This document shows positions 47,287 through 58,796 of a stretch of DNA of 64,000 nucleotides, piece after piece (within the stretch, counting starts at the first letter, position 1; every line of letters starts with the position of its first letter). The DNA is taken from NCBI GenBank assembly GCA_027405735.1, contig JAPEHQ010000017.1:813501-877500 (forward strand), written 5' to 3'. The position numbers were made by a program, and so were the translations under genes. The DNA comes from Mucor racemosus (lineage: Eukaryota; Mucoromycota; Mucoromycetes; Mucorales; Mucoraceae). A model generated the notes under the pieces. That model made no database searches. It saw only the letters and a program-made list of their open reading frames with translations, and had not been told where the DNA came from.

Positions 47287-47408
47287 TTGGTGAGTTTACT
47301 ATATAATGTAACATATGGCAATAATATACCTGTATTAACTGTATTTTTACTTTATTGTAGGTAGGAGGCAACTATGGTTTTCTGTTTTGTTTTCATATAT
47401 ATAATACA

Positions 47409-47409
47409 T

Positions 47410-47448
<39 letters not shown>

Positions 47449-47455
47449 GACTAAA

Positions 47456-47487
<32 letters not shown>

Positions 47488-47488
47488 A
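47409..47488. repeat. (CTA)n microsatellite
   Basis: About 25 CTA/TAC units interrupted once by CGACTAAAA. It would code poly-Leu or poly-Thr/Tyr if translated, which is unlikely to be real. Confidence 0.9.
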
Positions 47489-47714
47489 AGGCATCAAAAA
47501 TGCGACATACAAAAAGCTCTCGAAAGTTGAGAAGGTGAAAGAGTTTGTTATAAAAAATCAATTCAATATCGCATTGATATTGAAAGAGGTAGAATATTCT
47601 ACTGCTGCTCGTTTAACAAAGGCGCCTACTGTCGGTGTAAAAAGAAAAGTTGATGATGATAATGATGATAAAGCCAAGATCAAGAAGACAAAAAAAAACC
47701 CCCCAATAAATTGA
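47489..47714 (+). CDS. possible terminal exon, Lys-rich protein fragment
   Basis: After ACTACAAG (a usable acceptor) a 75-codon frame codes ATYKKLSKVEKVKEFVIKNQ, then ALILKEVEYSTAARL, and a nuclear-type tail (VKRKVDDDNDDKAKIKK). Composition is protein-like, and the frame ends at TGA 47,712-47,714. No upstream exon could be assigned; it may be the remainder of a broken gene. Confidence 0.35.
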
Positions 47715-48059
47715 TTCTTTTTAAATTTGTTATGCTTATTGCAGTATCTGTCTTTAAAGTCTACATATGTATGTTGCATTGCAATTGAATCTTGTTTAGA
47801 ATATTAAATTTATAATAAATCATAAAGCACGGGCTATCACATTAAGAATACTAAGCGTATTTGTACATGTTATAGAATAAAGAATTCATAACTTTTAAGT
47901 AATGCAAATGTTGAAAATAGAGTTTATTGCTCAATCTTACAATAGCGATCAAAACCTACATGCTTATTAAAGTGATTATAGCAAGTTATTGTCTCAATTG
48001 CCCTTTGAGCTACAATAACTGCATTGTGTTACAGCCATAAAAATAGGCGATTTAATACA
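47715..48059. other. no gene seen
   Basis: AT-rich DNA between the possible exon and repeat family C. Confidence 0.5.
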
Positions 48060-48685
48060 AAATAAAATGAAATATCAACATTTTATACTAATCCATGCCC
48101 AAATGAACAAATCCAGATACATAAATACGTCTAAATTATACAAAATTTATCCTCAATTAGCACATTTATGCCAAAATACACAAAAAAATGGTATTTTTAA
48201 AGAATTGTTTTATTCACTTTTTGCACAAATCTAAAGCTCAAAATACGCCCAAACTATTTCTTGGATCAAGTACCATGTTGCTTCATTTTAATATCAGTTT
48301 TTTTTTGGTGATAAAAAACATGATGTGGATCGACCTCAAAACCCTTACAGATACAGGCAAAAATCGACAAAAATCGTACAATTGATGTTTTGACCCCGAA
48401 AACAGGATTTTTTACTATAGCTTTCCTAAGCTCAAAATGACCGTATTTTTTCCCTACACCATATATAAGCATTTATTTGTTTGCTAATTATTCATAAAAT
48501 AGACTTTTGTGGATAAAACCGTTTTTTTTATTTTCTCAAATTGTGCAAATATTTTGGTGAAAAAATTATAAAAAAATACCACCATTCGATGCAAAGCTTA
48601 AGACTCTATTTATAACTCTTAATATAGTTTGCAGTTTTAATTAATAATTCTTGGAGGAATACACGAAAGAGTAATTTTTTTTTCC
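48060..48685 (+). repeat. repeat family C, interrupted by the LINE
   Basis: Shares the ACTATAG-TTTCCTAAGCTCAAAATGACC-TATTTTTT stretch with 4,660-4,700 and weaker similarity either side. The LINE insertion separates it from family B sequence at 54,384 onward, so C and B may be parts of one longer element here. Confidence 0.45.
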
Positions 48686-48690
48686 AAAAT

Positions 48691-48725
<35 letters not shown>

Positions 48726-48841
48726 GGATGAAAGTTTTAAATTTTATTTAAAAAAAGAAAATTGAAACTCATCATAGTGATGGACAAGGTGTATACTAGG
48801 TAAAGTGACCTGCCATATTAGTATCATATATATATATTATC

Positions 48842-51800
48842 CTACAAGTCATTCATATTAGACATTCTATATAGCTCTGAGCATATTTTCTTTGAGACTA
48901 TTGTGCTGTTAAATGGCACTGAGTTGAGCACATGATTGAAGTGATGAAACCATATAAGGCGTGTTATCGTTGAGAAAATGTCGTATATGTTGATGTGTAT
49001 GTCTAAATTGTATATATAGTATCTGGACAGTTTTAAATTTTTGAAGTCATGATAAGTCTGTTGAGGATTTACCACTCTTGGGTACCCAAGAAACTTGTTG
49101 AAAATTTCCTGCCATATATCTTTTTTGTGTACACACGAGATCAACAGATGCATACTGTCTTCTCTAAGATTGCATAGGTGGCATTTGTCTGAATCAATAT
49201 CTTTCATTTGCATGTTGTAAAGGAAGGACTTGGATGGTATTCTGTCATGGATAACTTTAAACCAAAGGTTTCTTGCTGTGTGATGCATATTTGTCTTGTA
49301 AAATTCTGTCCATTGTTTTTTGGATATATTATTGTTGTAACCTTTTGGTATTATTAAAGGAATGCCTTGATTTAGGATGTATCTTATACGTTTTTTCTTC
49401 TGATCCAGCAATGGCTTCTTGTTGACATCTTGTATTAGTTTAGAGTATTCTGATAAATCATTTGATTCTTCAAAAAAATTTCTATGGAATTGTTTTCCAT
49501 GTATTGTTGGAAAAAATGATTGTATTTAATGTGTTGTTCTCTTTTAAGTCGAATGATTTTTGATAACACTTTAGGTTTTTTGCATTCTTGTCTTGGTTTG
49601 TAGATTATGGATTTTGTCAAAGGAGTGTATTGAAAGAAGTCTTGTACCTTGCTTTGTTTGATTGTGGCAGTATTTATATTTATTAATTCATTATTGAGTT
49701 GTTCCTTGTTGCATATGGTGGTGAACGGCAGCGAGAGAAGTATTTTAGGTGATATTTTTATTTTTTCAGCATCCGGTTTGCATTGTTCTATACAAGAGTC
49801 TATAGCTTCGAAGATGTTGTGAAAGGAGTGTAAACCAGTAAATGAACTTTTGTAACGAGATTCAGGAAACAGGAGAGGCACTTCATGGTGAGGTGTATCA
49901 CATCCATTTTGAAGGGCAAATACCATCAAGCTATATAAATGGCTAGGTACTGGATTTGGAGTTCCACTCACACTAAGTAACGCATTGATGTATCTAAGTT
50001 GTAGCATCTTCTGTTGCACTGATATGTTTAGCAGGCCTAATCCCCCTTCGTTTTTTGGCAGATAGAAGACATCCTTCTTCACTTGAATTCGTCTGTCATC
50101 AACAATATATTGATAGATAATGGAATTCAATCTTGAAGTAACCACCTTTGGTAGGTTGGTTAGTCTTAGGACATGCCACAGTTTTGATAGTATCATTGTG
50201 TTGGCCACAGTTGCTCGACCATATACTGATATCTTTCTTTCTTTATAAAAGTTGACAGTTGCTTGAATTTTTCCACTAATGTTGTCCACAAAGGTATCTC
50301 TTTGTTGATTGTTGAACCAGAGAGGGTAGCCTAGATATTTAAGATAGCCTGTACTTGAATTATCAAACCATTTCATCCGTTGATTGTTTGTGATATAGTT
50401 CCGTAATTCTGCACCTTTATGACCCACCATCTTACTGCCATGGAGGGGAAACGCGACCGACTTATCTAAGTTGATTTTAGAATTTGACGCCTTGCTATAT
50501 CCTTTCAAGCAATCTTCAATTGCCAAATATTCAGCTTTGTTTTTTGCAAAAATTAGTATATCATCAGCATAGGCTAGTAGCTTAATTGGTTTTGGAGAAA
50601 CCATGTTCATAGAATTTTGACTGCTTGGTTTAGTTGATTGCATAGTGTACCCAGTTACAGCTTCATTATTAAGGATAGAGAGTAGAAATGGCTCTATCGC
50701 AAAATTAAAAAGAAGAGGTGAAATAGCATCACCTTGTCTTAGGCCTCGTTTTTGTTTAATTGGATTTGTTAGAAAACCATTGACATTGACGAATATTTCA
50801 TTGTTGAAGAACAGATTTTGGATGCATTGAATGATGGACTCAGGGATACCAAATTTTTCTAGGACCTTGGTCAGATAGTATGGATGAACTCTATCATAGG
50901 CTTTATGGTTGTCTAGCATTATACCAACATATTCAGTGAACTCGGATTTATTCAAACCTTTGCATACTTTTGAGTTTTCAATCATGAGGTTTAATGAAAA
51001 CCCTTGATCTCCAATAAATCTTTGTGGCATGAATCCTGTTTGGAAGTTATTAATCAGCTGTGAAGCTATTCCCATGAGTCTGGAGTTCAGAATCCTAGTA
51101 AACACTTTGCAGTCGGTATTGATTAGAGAAATCGGCCTCCAGTTTGACAAATCTGACAAATCGCCTTTCTTTGGTAGTAGGATAATACATGCTTGTTGCC
51201 AAGATTTAGGAATAATTCCATATTTCAATGCATCATTGTACACCTTTTCGACAATTTCTTTACATCTTGGGTGAATCATTACAATATTGAGAATTTCATA
51301 TGGCAATCCATCCAAACCAGGGCTACTTTTACGTGGACTTCGTTTTGCACCTTGTTTGATCTCTTCAAAAGATATGTCTTGTGTAATTTCCTCAGTTTCC
51401 TCTTTAGAGATGGATTTGTTAATGTGGTTCAGTATTGCATCTAAACAGTTAATATCTATTCTTTCTTCAGTGTACAACTTAGAGTAAAAAGATTCTGCTG
51501 CTCCAATCTTAGAATCCCTATCATTGCAATCAGTTCTAGTATCCGGGTGTTTGATCATATTGAGGGTACGAGCTTCTCTTCGCTGGTCAATGGTTCTTTT
51601 GATATATGACGGCGAGTTTTCGTTGTTCTCCATCCAATACTTTCCTGATCTCAACCTTGCAATGTCTGTCTTTTCCTTTTGTAATTTTGAAATTTGTGTT
51701 TCAATATCAGGCAGTAGTATATTCAGACATTCTTTATTATCACGGTATAACCTCAAGATACGGTTCCTCTCACTGTTTAGTTTCTTCAGTGTTGTCTCTC

Positions 51801-52761
51801 TGATTTGGTTGGTAGTGCGACAGAAATTAGTTGTAACTTTTTTGACCATATTCTTAAGACAATCCCATTGGTCTTGAGTTGACAGTTCAGGATTTAGCTT
51901 GTTTTGAACGTAGTTTTCTATTTCTCTATTCAAAATGCTAACATATCTTTTGTTCTTACATAGGTAAGGATTGGCTCTCCATATACCTTTTCCACAGTTA
52001 TACATTTCTATAGTTAAGGTCTTGGTAAGTAGTGCATGATCGGTAAATTCCTGACCGAAAAATTCTACATCTCCACCATTCATCCTTTGAAAGAGCTCCT
52101 TCCCGGCAAACATGTAATCTATAGTCGAGAGAGAGATACGTCCTTGTCTATTCTGTCTACATGTAGGCCCATATCCTTCTCCTTCTTGGTTCATACAGTC
52201 TTTCATATATCCCGCCATAAATTGGACTAACTCCTTGCTTTTACGTATTCTGGATCCATGTCTGCTACCACTATCAAAACTGTAATTAAAGTCCCCTGCC
52301 ATAATCAAATGTGGAAGAATCTCTGGCATAGATAAAAGTATGTTAACTATATCTTTAAAAAGATTATTCCTCTCTTGTCTTTGAACATGTCCAGAGTGTG
52401 CATAAATGTTCATGATGTAAAATGGTGTCGTAGGATTGTCTACAAAGGTAAGTTTGGATAAAATCATTCTTCCATCTGTAGATATCTTGATTTTCTCAAG
52501 GTTAATTGCATTGTTAAAATTAATGATGGAACAGTGTTCAGTCCATATTGCTTGGTGATATTTAAATTTGATTTCCATATTGTTGATTATTTCTTCAAAC
52601 GAGTGATTTGGTATGTTGGTTTCCTGACATAGTAGGATATTTAATTTCTTGTTCTTTAACATAGCTATAAAGTCGTCTGTAGTTGATTGTTGAGATTGTT
52701 TGTATAGACTTCTGCAGTTGACAGAGCCTATATTGATGTTAACATATTTGGTATTATTCAT
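48842..52761 (-). pseudogene. LINE ORF2: endonuclease and reverse transcriptase, one frameshift
   Basis: The main frame (49,435-52,761) gives 1,108 residues. N-terminal APE-type endonuclease motifs are present in order: SVNCRSL, CQETN, NIYAHSG, MAGDFNYSFD, STIDYMF and TDHALL. The reverse transcriptase has SSPGLDGLPYEI, LPKKGDLSDLSNWRPISLI, MLDNHKAYDRV, GLRQGDAISPLLF and the catalytic YADD (about residue 730). The C-terminal 190 residues lie in another frame (to 48,842) and carry a C-x2-C-x7-H-x4-C knuckle (CHLCNLREDSMHLLISC). The frames are linked by one missing base in a run of seven A (plus strand 49,472-49,478), beyond which reading is open again. All catalytic residues remain. Confidence 0.93.
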
Positions 52762-52790
52762 AAGTATTGTTGATATTTATAGATCAGAAA

Positions 52791-54368
52791 TTAATCTGAA
52801 TGTTCAGATATTTCTTCTTCATTGCTAGCACCTACTGGAGACACAAATATGTCTTCCGTTGCTTTTATTACTTTGCTATCATTGGTGCCCTTTTTCTGAG
52901 GCGTGGTAGGCTCAACCGATCCAGGAGATATAGCATCATTCAGACGTCTCTTGGATGTATTGATCTTAGACGGCTTGAGTTGATCCTTACTTGTAGTTGA
53001 GTTTAAACCTCTATTTGCGGTGTCCGAAGATTGGCTTGATCTCAGCAATCTTGGTGCCCTCGAAGTCGAAGCAATATTCTTCTTAGCATGTTGAATTTGC
53101 TTTTCCCCTTCTTGATTAATTTGCACCCCGACATTGTCATCCTCATTGATATTAGGTTCGAAGTTCCCTTCATTCAATTCTGAAGCGACATCTTCCTCCC
53201 TGGTTCCAATCACAGTATTTTCTTCATTAGTTTCGGCTTCAGTGCCTTTAGCTGATTCAGTGACAACATCTTCCATGTTTTCTTCTTCCACAATGTTCCT
53301 GGTTTCTTCATTCTGTTCCTCTACCGAGGCAGCTAACACTTCAAAAGTATTGTTAGAAGTGAATTTTGCATTAGGATTACCTCCTTTCAACGCATCCAAT
53401 AGATTAACTTCCATGCCACTAGATTTAGCTTGGTTTATATCACCATTGTCATTCAAATCTTGATACTTGGAAGTTTCCTTGTTTCTAAGGTCCTTTTTGT
53501 TCCAGGGAGCAGCTGGACAGTCGGCCTGTAAATGGTTAGGGCTCCTGCATCGATGGCAAAGTTTTCGCTGCTTCTTGGGGCAATCATACTTGATGTGATC
53601 ATCCGAATGACACTCAGGACAAATGGGCTTCATGTTTGACCATACTAGGTGAAGGGCTGTTCCCTCATAGCCAATAAGCTGTACCTGAGGAGTAAGGTCA
53701 GCTGCATAATTTTTTAATTTATCCCTGTTAAGAGTGACAAAGCCTCGGCCAGTAAACCAATCATGATCCTCCACCTTCGTCAATCCAATGTTCAGGATAT
53801 CGCCGTATCTTTCAAATGTCTTGACAAGAGATTCCATCAACGCATCCTCATCATCAAGAGGGATCTCAGTAATTCCAACCCGAATTACTTGAGATGTACT
53901 CGTCAAGGTTTTACTAACTTCAATAGCTTTACCTTCCACTACAAATTCCTTTAAAAGCGCATCTTTGCATTCCTTTTCAGTAGAGAAGCTAAGTTCGACA
54001 ACTTTTCGCTTGTTCTTTCCAATAATTCTTGGTTTCATACCTAAGCTGTTGGGATATTGCTCTCTCATGATACCTAAGAGGGTCTTATCTTTGAACACCA
54101 TTCCAAGGAATTGAGAACAATCAATGACGATAGAGTTTTTTTCCTTCGCTTCAATGAAAGTCGAGTTGGATGTTAAGGTTTTAAAACATTCCGTATTATC
54201 CACATCTGGAGTAACATTGAATGCGTGTCGTTTTTGAAATTTGATTGCATCTGTGAAAGACTGATATGTAAATGGTTTGTTTCTTGGATTATGGCTAGAA
54301 TCCAACGTTGATCTACCCTGTGAGGTAGATTCTCGCATTAAAAACTGATCTTTAGCGGAGAAAGCCAT
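52791..54368 (-). CDS. LINE ORF1: nucleic-acid-binding Gag-like protein with two CCHC knuckles
   Basis: An intact frame of 525 residues. The middle holds an RRM-like segment (VIRVGITEIPLDDED to GRGFVTLNRDKL), then two zinc knuckles C-x2-C-x4-H-x4-C (CPECHSDDHIKYDC and CHRCRSPNHLQADC) at about residues 250-290. The C-terminal half is acidic, rich in Glu, Asn, Thr and Ser, and probably disordered. ORF1 proteins package LINE RNA and chaperone reverse transcription. The ATG lies one base inside the element border, so the true N-terminus of the family could be longer. Confidence 0.88.
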   Translation of the reverse strand: MAFSAKDQFLMRESTSQGRSTLDSSHNPRNKPFTYQSFTDAIKFQKRHAFNVTPDVDNTECFKTLTSNSTFIEAKEKNSIVIDCSQFLGMVFKDKTLLGIMREQYPNSLGMKPRIIGKNKRKVVELSFSTEKECKDALLKEFVVEGKAIEVSKTLTSTSQVIRVGITEIPLDDEDALMESLVKTFERYGDILNIGLTKVEDHDWFTGRGFVTLNRDKLKNYAADLTPQVQLIGYEGTALHLVWSNMKPICPECHSDDHIKYDCPKKQRKLCHRCRSPNHLQADCPAAPWNKKDLRNKETSKYQDLNDNGDINQAKSSGMEVNLLDALKGGNPNAKFTSNNTFEVLAASVEEQNEETRNIVEEENMEDVVTESAKGTEAETNEENTVIGTREEDVASELNEGNFEPNINEDDNVGVQINQEGEKQIQHAKKNIASTSRAPRLLRSSQSSDTANRGLNSTTSKDQLKPSKINTSKRRLNDAISPGSVEPTTPQKKGTNDSKVIKATEDIFVSPVGASNEEEISEHSD

Positions 54369-54383
54369 GAAAATGCCATTTTT

Positions 54384-55350
54384 CAGGATCTGGCGATCAT
54401 GATGCGAAATCGACGTTTGAATTAGATTTTATATATTGAACAAAATTTGAATTTCAATTTTTAAGGTCGAAGCATACCCTCTTGGTATAACTAATCTCAT
54501 ACAAAACACTTTTAGTATATTCCTTAGACACTACTAAACAGACATAAATTGGTTGTGATATGCTACATATTCCATATTTTATTCTATATCTCATGAAAGA
54601 CTCAAAGGCACGTAAAAGTCGTTGTTTTTTCTTGAAAACTGGGTCTAACTTTTCATTTCTGCTCTACTTTTTTTTCGCTAATTAATACTAGAAAAAATTA
54701 TATGCAAATGTACCTGAGATGCTTGAATTTAATCCAAAAATAAGTGTCCGGAAATATCCTATTTTTTACAGTTGGTATTAATTTCTCAGTGCTAATGTTT
54801 CAGATTTTCATGCGTATTTCACTTAGTATTGGAGTCGAGTTTTGCTCGAGCTTTCCTCGAGCTCTCGAGTTTCAGGAGACTGAAAAACTCGATCAAATTT
54901 TGTCGAGCCAGCTCTACTCGTTGCCAACGCTATTTGCAACACAACAAATCAATTTTGGAATCCTGTTATGATAGGCTTTAATCTGTGATTAGCCTATTAT
55001 TTTGATTATCTCGACAAAAAATTAATATTTCTCACTGAAACAAAAAATGCAGAGTAGTTTTGAGTTGGATCTATCTTGTGAATACAAAAAAATAATACCA
55101 TGATTTAAGTGCTCAATTTTTAATATATAATCGATTGTAGGTCAATTTTGGTCAATATTTGGCCAGTAGCCTTATTATATTCTGATACAGTATTGATATT
55201 TCTATTTTTCGAGAGATATTAATGGCTTATAGAGTGAAGGTACATCTTTTTTGAAGATTTTACGTAATTCGACTCAATATTGGGCAAAAACATTCGAACC
55301 CCATTTAAAACCCATCTGAAACCTACTTTTTACAACCGTAAAAAATCGAT
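54384..55350 (+). repeat. repeat family B, diverged copy 4
   Basis: Follows 26,815-27,200 (GAATTTGAATTT-, CATACAAAACA, CTTGAAAACTGGGTC, ATTATATGCAAATGTACCTGA, ATATCCTATTTTTTACA) and then 27,930-28,660 (CAAATCAATTTTGGAATCC, CTATCTTGTGAATACAAAAAA, TCAATATTGGGC). A block at 54,830-54,920 rich in CTCGAGC/GCTCGAG replaces the ORF-carrying segment. Confidence 0.75.
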
Positions 55351-55805
55351 AACCGAAGCCCTATCTCAGCGAATATCAATCCTAGTAACTTCCAACTTTA
55401 CATGAAAGTAGGAACACATCTTTGACAAACTGATCTCAAAGTGCAACGCCCAAAACCTATTATGTGTCGAGAAAGCCATTGCCAAAGTGCGCCTATAGCT
55501 TACTGAGCACTTTTATTGAAAACAATAAGAATATAATTTCTATGAATGCTGATCCAGATAATCTGCCACTCTGCAAGGATAGCATACTTTAAATAAAGCA
55601 AAGCGAATATTGAACTTTTTTGATTCAATTCATGTGGTTATTTTAGTATTGAAAACCCCTCCCCTTTAGAAGCCTGATATCGCTGTAAAAAACAGCGCAC
55701 ACAAATTCTTTGCAAACTTCATGTAGCAAATGATGTCGATTGAAATTTATTTTAGATTTTTCACTATATGACAGCTATATACAAATATGACAAGCAAGTA
55801 ACACC
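55351..55805. other. no gene seen
   Basis: AT-rich DNA between the repeat and the 3' end of the F-box gene. Confidence 0.5.
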
Positions 55806-57656
55806 TCATCCAAAGAAACTAACATAATTTGGATCTCTACCTGGATGAAGAGAGAAACTATCTACATCCTTACATTTGATGTAAATAGTCCCAGATTCTG
55901 GTTTACTTCTTGTTGCTCTTCTAACTTTGGGTTGATGCTCTTCTCTGCAACACACAAATCTACTTCCCTTTTTTAAAAGACTATACCATTGAACTTGACC
56001 TTGTAAATCTTGAATACAAATAGATACATATCCTTTTAAATATAAGCATAGATATTGAATGTCTTGATTGGAAAAATTCAAATGATAATCTGGAGGGCCG
56101 ATGAGAGGTTGCTGGAAATTGCAAGACAATGTTAATATTTTCAAATCGGGACATGATGTACTCAAGTAGTTAGCAAGCTCCAAATTTGGCTGTCTTGGTG
56201 AGGGATTATTAATGACACTGCTGACTATCTCTAAACTCTCTATGCCGGATTTGCAATCTTGCGCTTTGAAATTATCGCTAAACTTTAATCTGCATGTGCA
56301 TAATTTGAGATTTAGCAATTTTCTGTGATGGTTTAAGAACGTATCCAAAGTGATATCAAGAGAGAAATCTTGATCTTCGATATGACCCAGTGAAGGAGAT
56401 GGTAAGAAAATCAAGCTTCGTAAGTTGGTGAATTGGTTGATAATATACAAGAGATCAGGTTCAGAAGTATGTGGAACCAATACATCGAGACGTTCAACGT
56501 AATCCTTTTGTTTTGAATTTGCAATACTTCTTAAATGTGTGACATTGGAAGCCATTGATGAAAAAGATTTGATTTTCAAAGATCCTACTTCATCAAATGC
56601 AGATAATATAGCCGGTGTATATGGATGAATGTCGACATTATAAGTTTTGATTTCTTTGCAATGGCTTGCTAATTGAATAATAGCATCTTCAAATTCAGGT
56701 TGTATGTTGGGTGATGTTTCTAACAATGGTTCTCCAAAGTTATCTTCCCATCGTTTCATCTTTAATGATTCTATATTTGGGTATTTTGACGTTATATATC
56801 TCACCATACGATTTCGACCGCGACGAGTGGTATCAACTTCATACAACACCATGCCTTTCATTGGTAAAGCTGGTGTTATGTCTACAATATTATCATCACT
56901 GGAATCCCATAATACAATTGGCGAGAAAAAATTCAAATATTCCAAATGAGGAGCATTTTCATGTAACTTTTCAAGAAAGTCGGTTTTAACTACTGCCTTG
57001 TGTGCACTGAGATTTGTTAGGGATGGTGCTTGGTATAAACGGCATGCTAATTCTGGAAATGCAGTTACTCTCAAGTATTCGAAATCAACTGTAAGTTTAT
57101 CTAAATTTTGGTATAATCCAGAATCAAGTATATTTGGCGTATAAAAGAATCTGTTGCATTCATATAAGATTTGTAGGTTTTTCCAGATGGCGAAATTATT
57201 TTCTGTTGGTCGAAGAACAGCTGGTACATCGTCTGAATCAGAGCCTGAGTCTTCTTCCTCTTCTTCTCCTTCTTCATCTGAGCTTGGTATTTCAATTGGA
57301 AACATGAAATTAAGAGACGAAATGTTGAATTGTTGGTTATGCGAGCCAAAATCAAGTTTAAACGTATTGATATTTGGAAAAAGACACGGCCATTGGCGTA
57401 TTTCTTTGAATGGGATTGTTTTACCACTTATTGCGAGAAGATTCCTTACTTTCTGTCCATATTGTTTGTATTTTTGAAAGAAAGCAATAGCTTCAAAGTA
57501 ATGCTTGCTGGAATAATCCAATTCTACAGTTTTGTATAATAAGGAATTTCGTATTATTTGATTCCATTTTTTGCAGACACAACTTGATGTAAATAAATCT
57601 TCATCAATCAAATAAGATACAATCAATACAAGAGTCTCTACTGGTAATTTATCCAT
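55806..57656 (-). CDS. F-box protein, probably with leucine-rich-repeat-like C-terminus
   Basis: A single exon of 616 residues. Residues about 3-45 form an F-box (LPVETLVLIVSYLIDEDLF, SSCVCKKWNQIIRNSLLYKTVEL), which binds Skp1 in SCF ubiquitin ligases. The rest is a long leucine-rich solenoid-like region with irregular LRR-type units (LTNLSAHKAV, PHLEYLNFFSP, PNIESLKMKRW, CKEIKTYNVDIH, LRSLIFLPSP, LLNLKLCTCRL, DLKILTLSC), a likely substrate-binding part. An acidic insertion (SSDEEGEEEEEDSGSDSDD) lies near residue 135. The frame is intact, and the start is the first ATG, immediately before the F-box. The substrate cannot be inferred. Confidence 0.9.
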   Translation of the reverse strand: MDKLPVETLVLIVSYLIDEDLFTSSCVCKKWNQIIRNSLLYKTVELDYSSKHYFEAIAFFQKYKQYGQKVRNLLAISGKTIPFKEIRQWPCLFPNINTFKLDFGSHNQQFNISSLNFMFPIEIPSSDEEGEEEEEDSGSDSDDVPAVLRPTENNFAIWKNLQILYECNRFFYTPNILDSGLYQNLDKLTVDFEYLRVTAFPELACRLYQAPSLTNLSAHKAVVKTDFLEKLHENAPHLEYLNFFSPIVLWDSSDDNIVDITPALPMKGMVLYEVDTTRRGRNRMVRYITSKYPNIESLKMKRWEDNFGEPLLETSPNIQPEFEDAIIQLASHCKEIKTYNVDIHPYTPAILSAFDEVGSLKIKSFSSMASNVTHLRSIANSKQKDYVERLDVLVPHTSEPDLLYIINQFTNLRSLIFLPSPSLGHIEDQDFSLDITLDTFLNHHRKLLNLKLCTCRLKFSDNFKAQDCKSGIESLEIVSSVINNPSPRQPNLELANYLSTSCPDLKILTLSCNFQQPLIGPPDYHLNFSNQDIQYLCLYLKGYVSICIQDLQGQVQWYSLLKKGSRFVCCREEHQPKVRRATRSKPESGTIYIKCKDVDSFSLHPGRDPNYVSFFG

Positions 57657-58541
57657 GATATATTTGTCTATGTTGTGGAAAAACGGTGAAATAAAAAAAG
57701 AGAAAGAAATTTGTGTGCTACTGCCTCAAGAGTACTGTTTATTTGCATTTCGGTCCCTCATTGAAGGGACAAATTATGCAGCCGTTAAACGTCGCAGATA
57801 AATTCTGCTTCAAGGTTATATGCTTCAAGGGAAAATAAAATAAAAAGGAGTGGAGTGATTCGATGTAGTAAAGCTTCGGCGTATCATCATATGCCTAGAT
57901 TATATTACATTTATAGAATATAAGTGCGTTATGGAAATGTACAAAATTTGCATACTCACATAGTTGTATTTTGCGAGGTGAAAAAATACTAGGATAAAAC
58001 CCAGATGCTATTGAAAAGGATTTTATAGTCCAAGCCTTTTAATGGAATACTGAAATCCTTTGTTATGATAATTTGTTGAATAAAAATTAAATATTAAAGG
58101 ATACAATGTTGCGATTGTTTTGTATTGATAAATAGCTTAGTAAAAAGCGTTAAATTTGGGCTCAAAAAATTCTTGAAAGCCTTTCCTCGACCATTTGTAA
58201 TTTCATTTGAATCAAATATGCAGTATGCGAAATATTGTATATAATGGCATATTTATTGAAAATAACATTAAACATAATGGCCATCATCCAACAAAGATAG
58301 GGCTATCGTATAAACGCTTACTTTCTATAGCTAGTAAAATACATTTCTGCGAGAATTCTTTTCATGATCATCATGTATCACCATGCCTGCTGAATAACTT
58401 TTGATTGGTCTCTTCAGCTAATATTAGTAGTCATGATTTGATTTACCAGTACCTGTTAAATGACAATGTGTTCTTGCATGGATGCCAAATTACTTCTTGT
58501 TCTTTCACTCTTCATAACAGTATAACAATATCACAATAACG
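57657..58541. other. divergent intergenic region, no gene seen
   Basis: Lies between the divergent F-box and small polyQ genes, so it should hold both promoters. Pyrimidine-rich sequence (TTCTTGTTCTTTCACTCTTC) precedes the small gene. Confidence 0.5.
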
Positions 58542-58796
58542 ATGGCTTTTTTGCAATCTGACCTCGATCCTATATATCTTCGTGAAAACCATCGACAAGC
58601 GCTACCTTTGCAGCGTTCTTCAAATCAAATAGATCAACAACAACAACAACAACAACAGCAACAACAACAATCTACACTATTGATAACATCGTCAAATAGA
58701 ATATTCCAACACCTGTTTAAAACTTCTTCAAATGACAAAAAGCCGAAAACAATTACAACTGATCCAATGAATCGATTAGTTTCTTTTCACTTGTAA
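58542..58796 (+). CDS. small unrecognised protein with Gln run
   Basis: An 84-codon single-exon frame: MAFLQSDLDPIYLRENHRQ, then twelve Gln (mostly CAA), LLITSSNRIFQHLFK, and a basic tail ending MNRLVSFHL. It follows a pyrimidine-rich leader ending in CAATAACG before the ATG. Nothing overlaps it on the other strand. The C-terminal R-x-[VL]-S-F-H echoes the last residues of the gene at 1-258 (KRVLSFHHTK), which may be chance. Coding is supported only by composition and leader. Confidence 0.5.
   Translation: MAFLQSDLDPIYLRENHRQALPLQRSSNQIDQQQQQQQQQQQQSTLLITSSNRIFQHLFKTSSNDKKPKTITTDPMNRLVSFHL

Larger units (their letters stand above)
48700..54369 (-). mobile_element. LINE-type non-LTR retrotransposon with 14-bp target-site duplication
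   Basis: The element reads on the minus strand: ORF1, 29 bp, ORF2, a short 3' UTR and a poly(A) tail (T run at 48,695-48,722, overlapping the duplication). AAAATGCCATTTTT is present at 48,686-48,699 and again at 54,370-54,383. The 5' border lies one base upstream of the ORF1 ATG, so this copy has no 5' UTR. Organisation (CCHC ORF1; endonuclease plus reverse transcriptase ORF2) fits the I/Tad/jockey-like groups. A truncated relative is at 26,150-26,809. Confidence 0.93.

Noticed and set aside
50645..52230. Several plus-strand frames inside the LINE
   Set aside because: Shadows of the reverse transcriptase and endonuclease coding sequence on the other strand.
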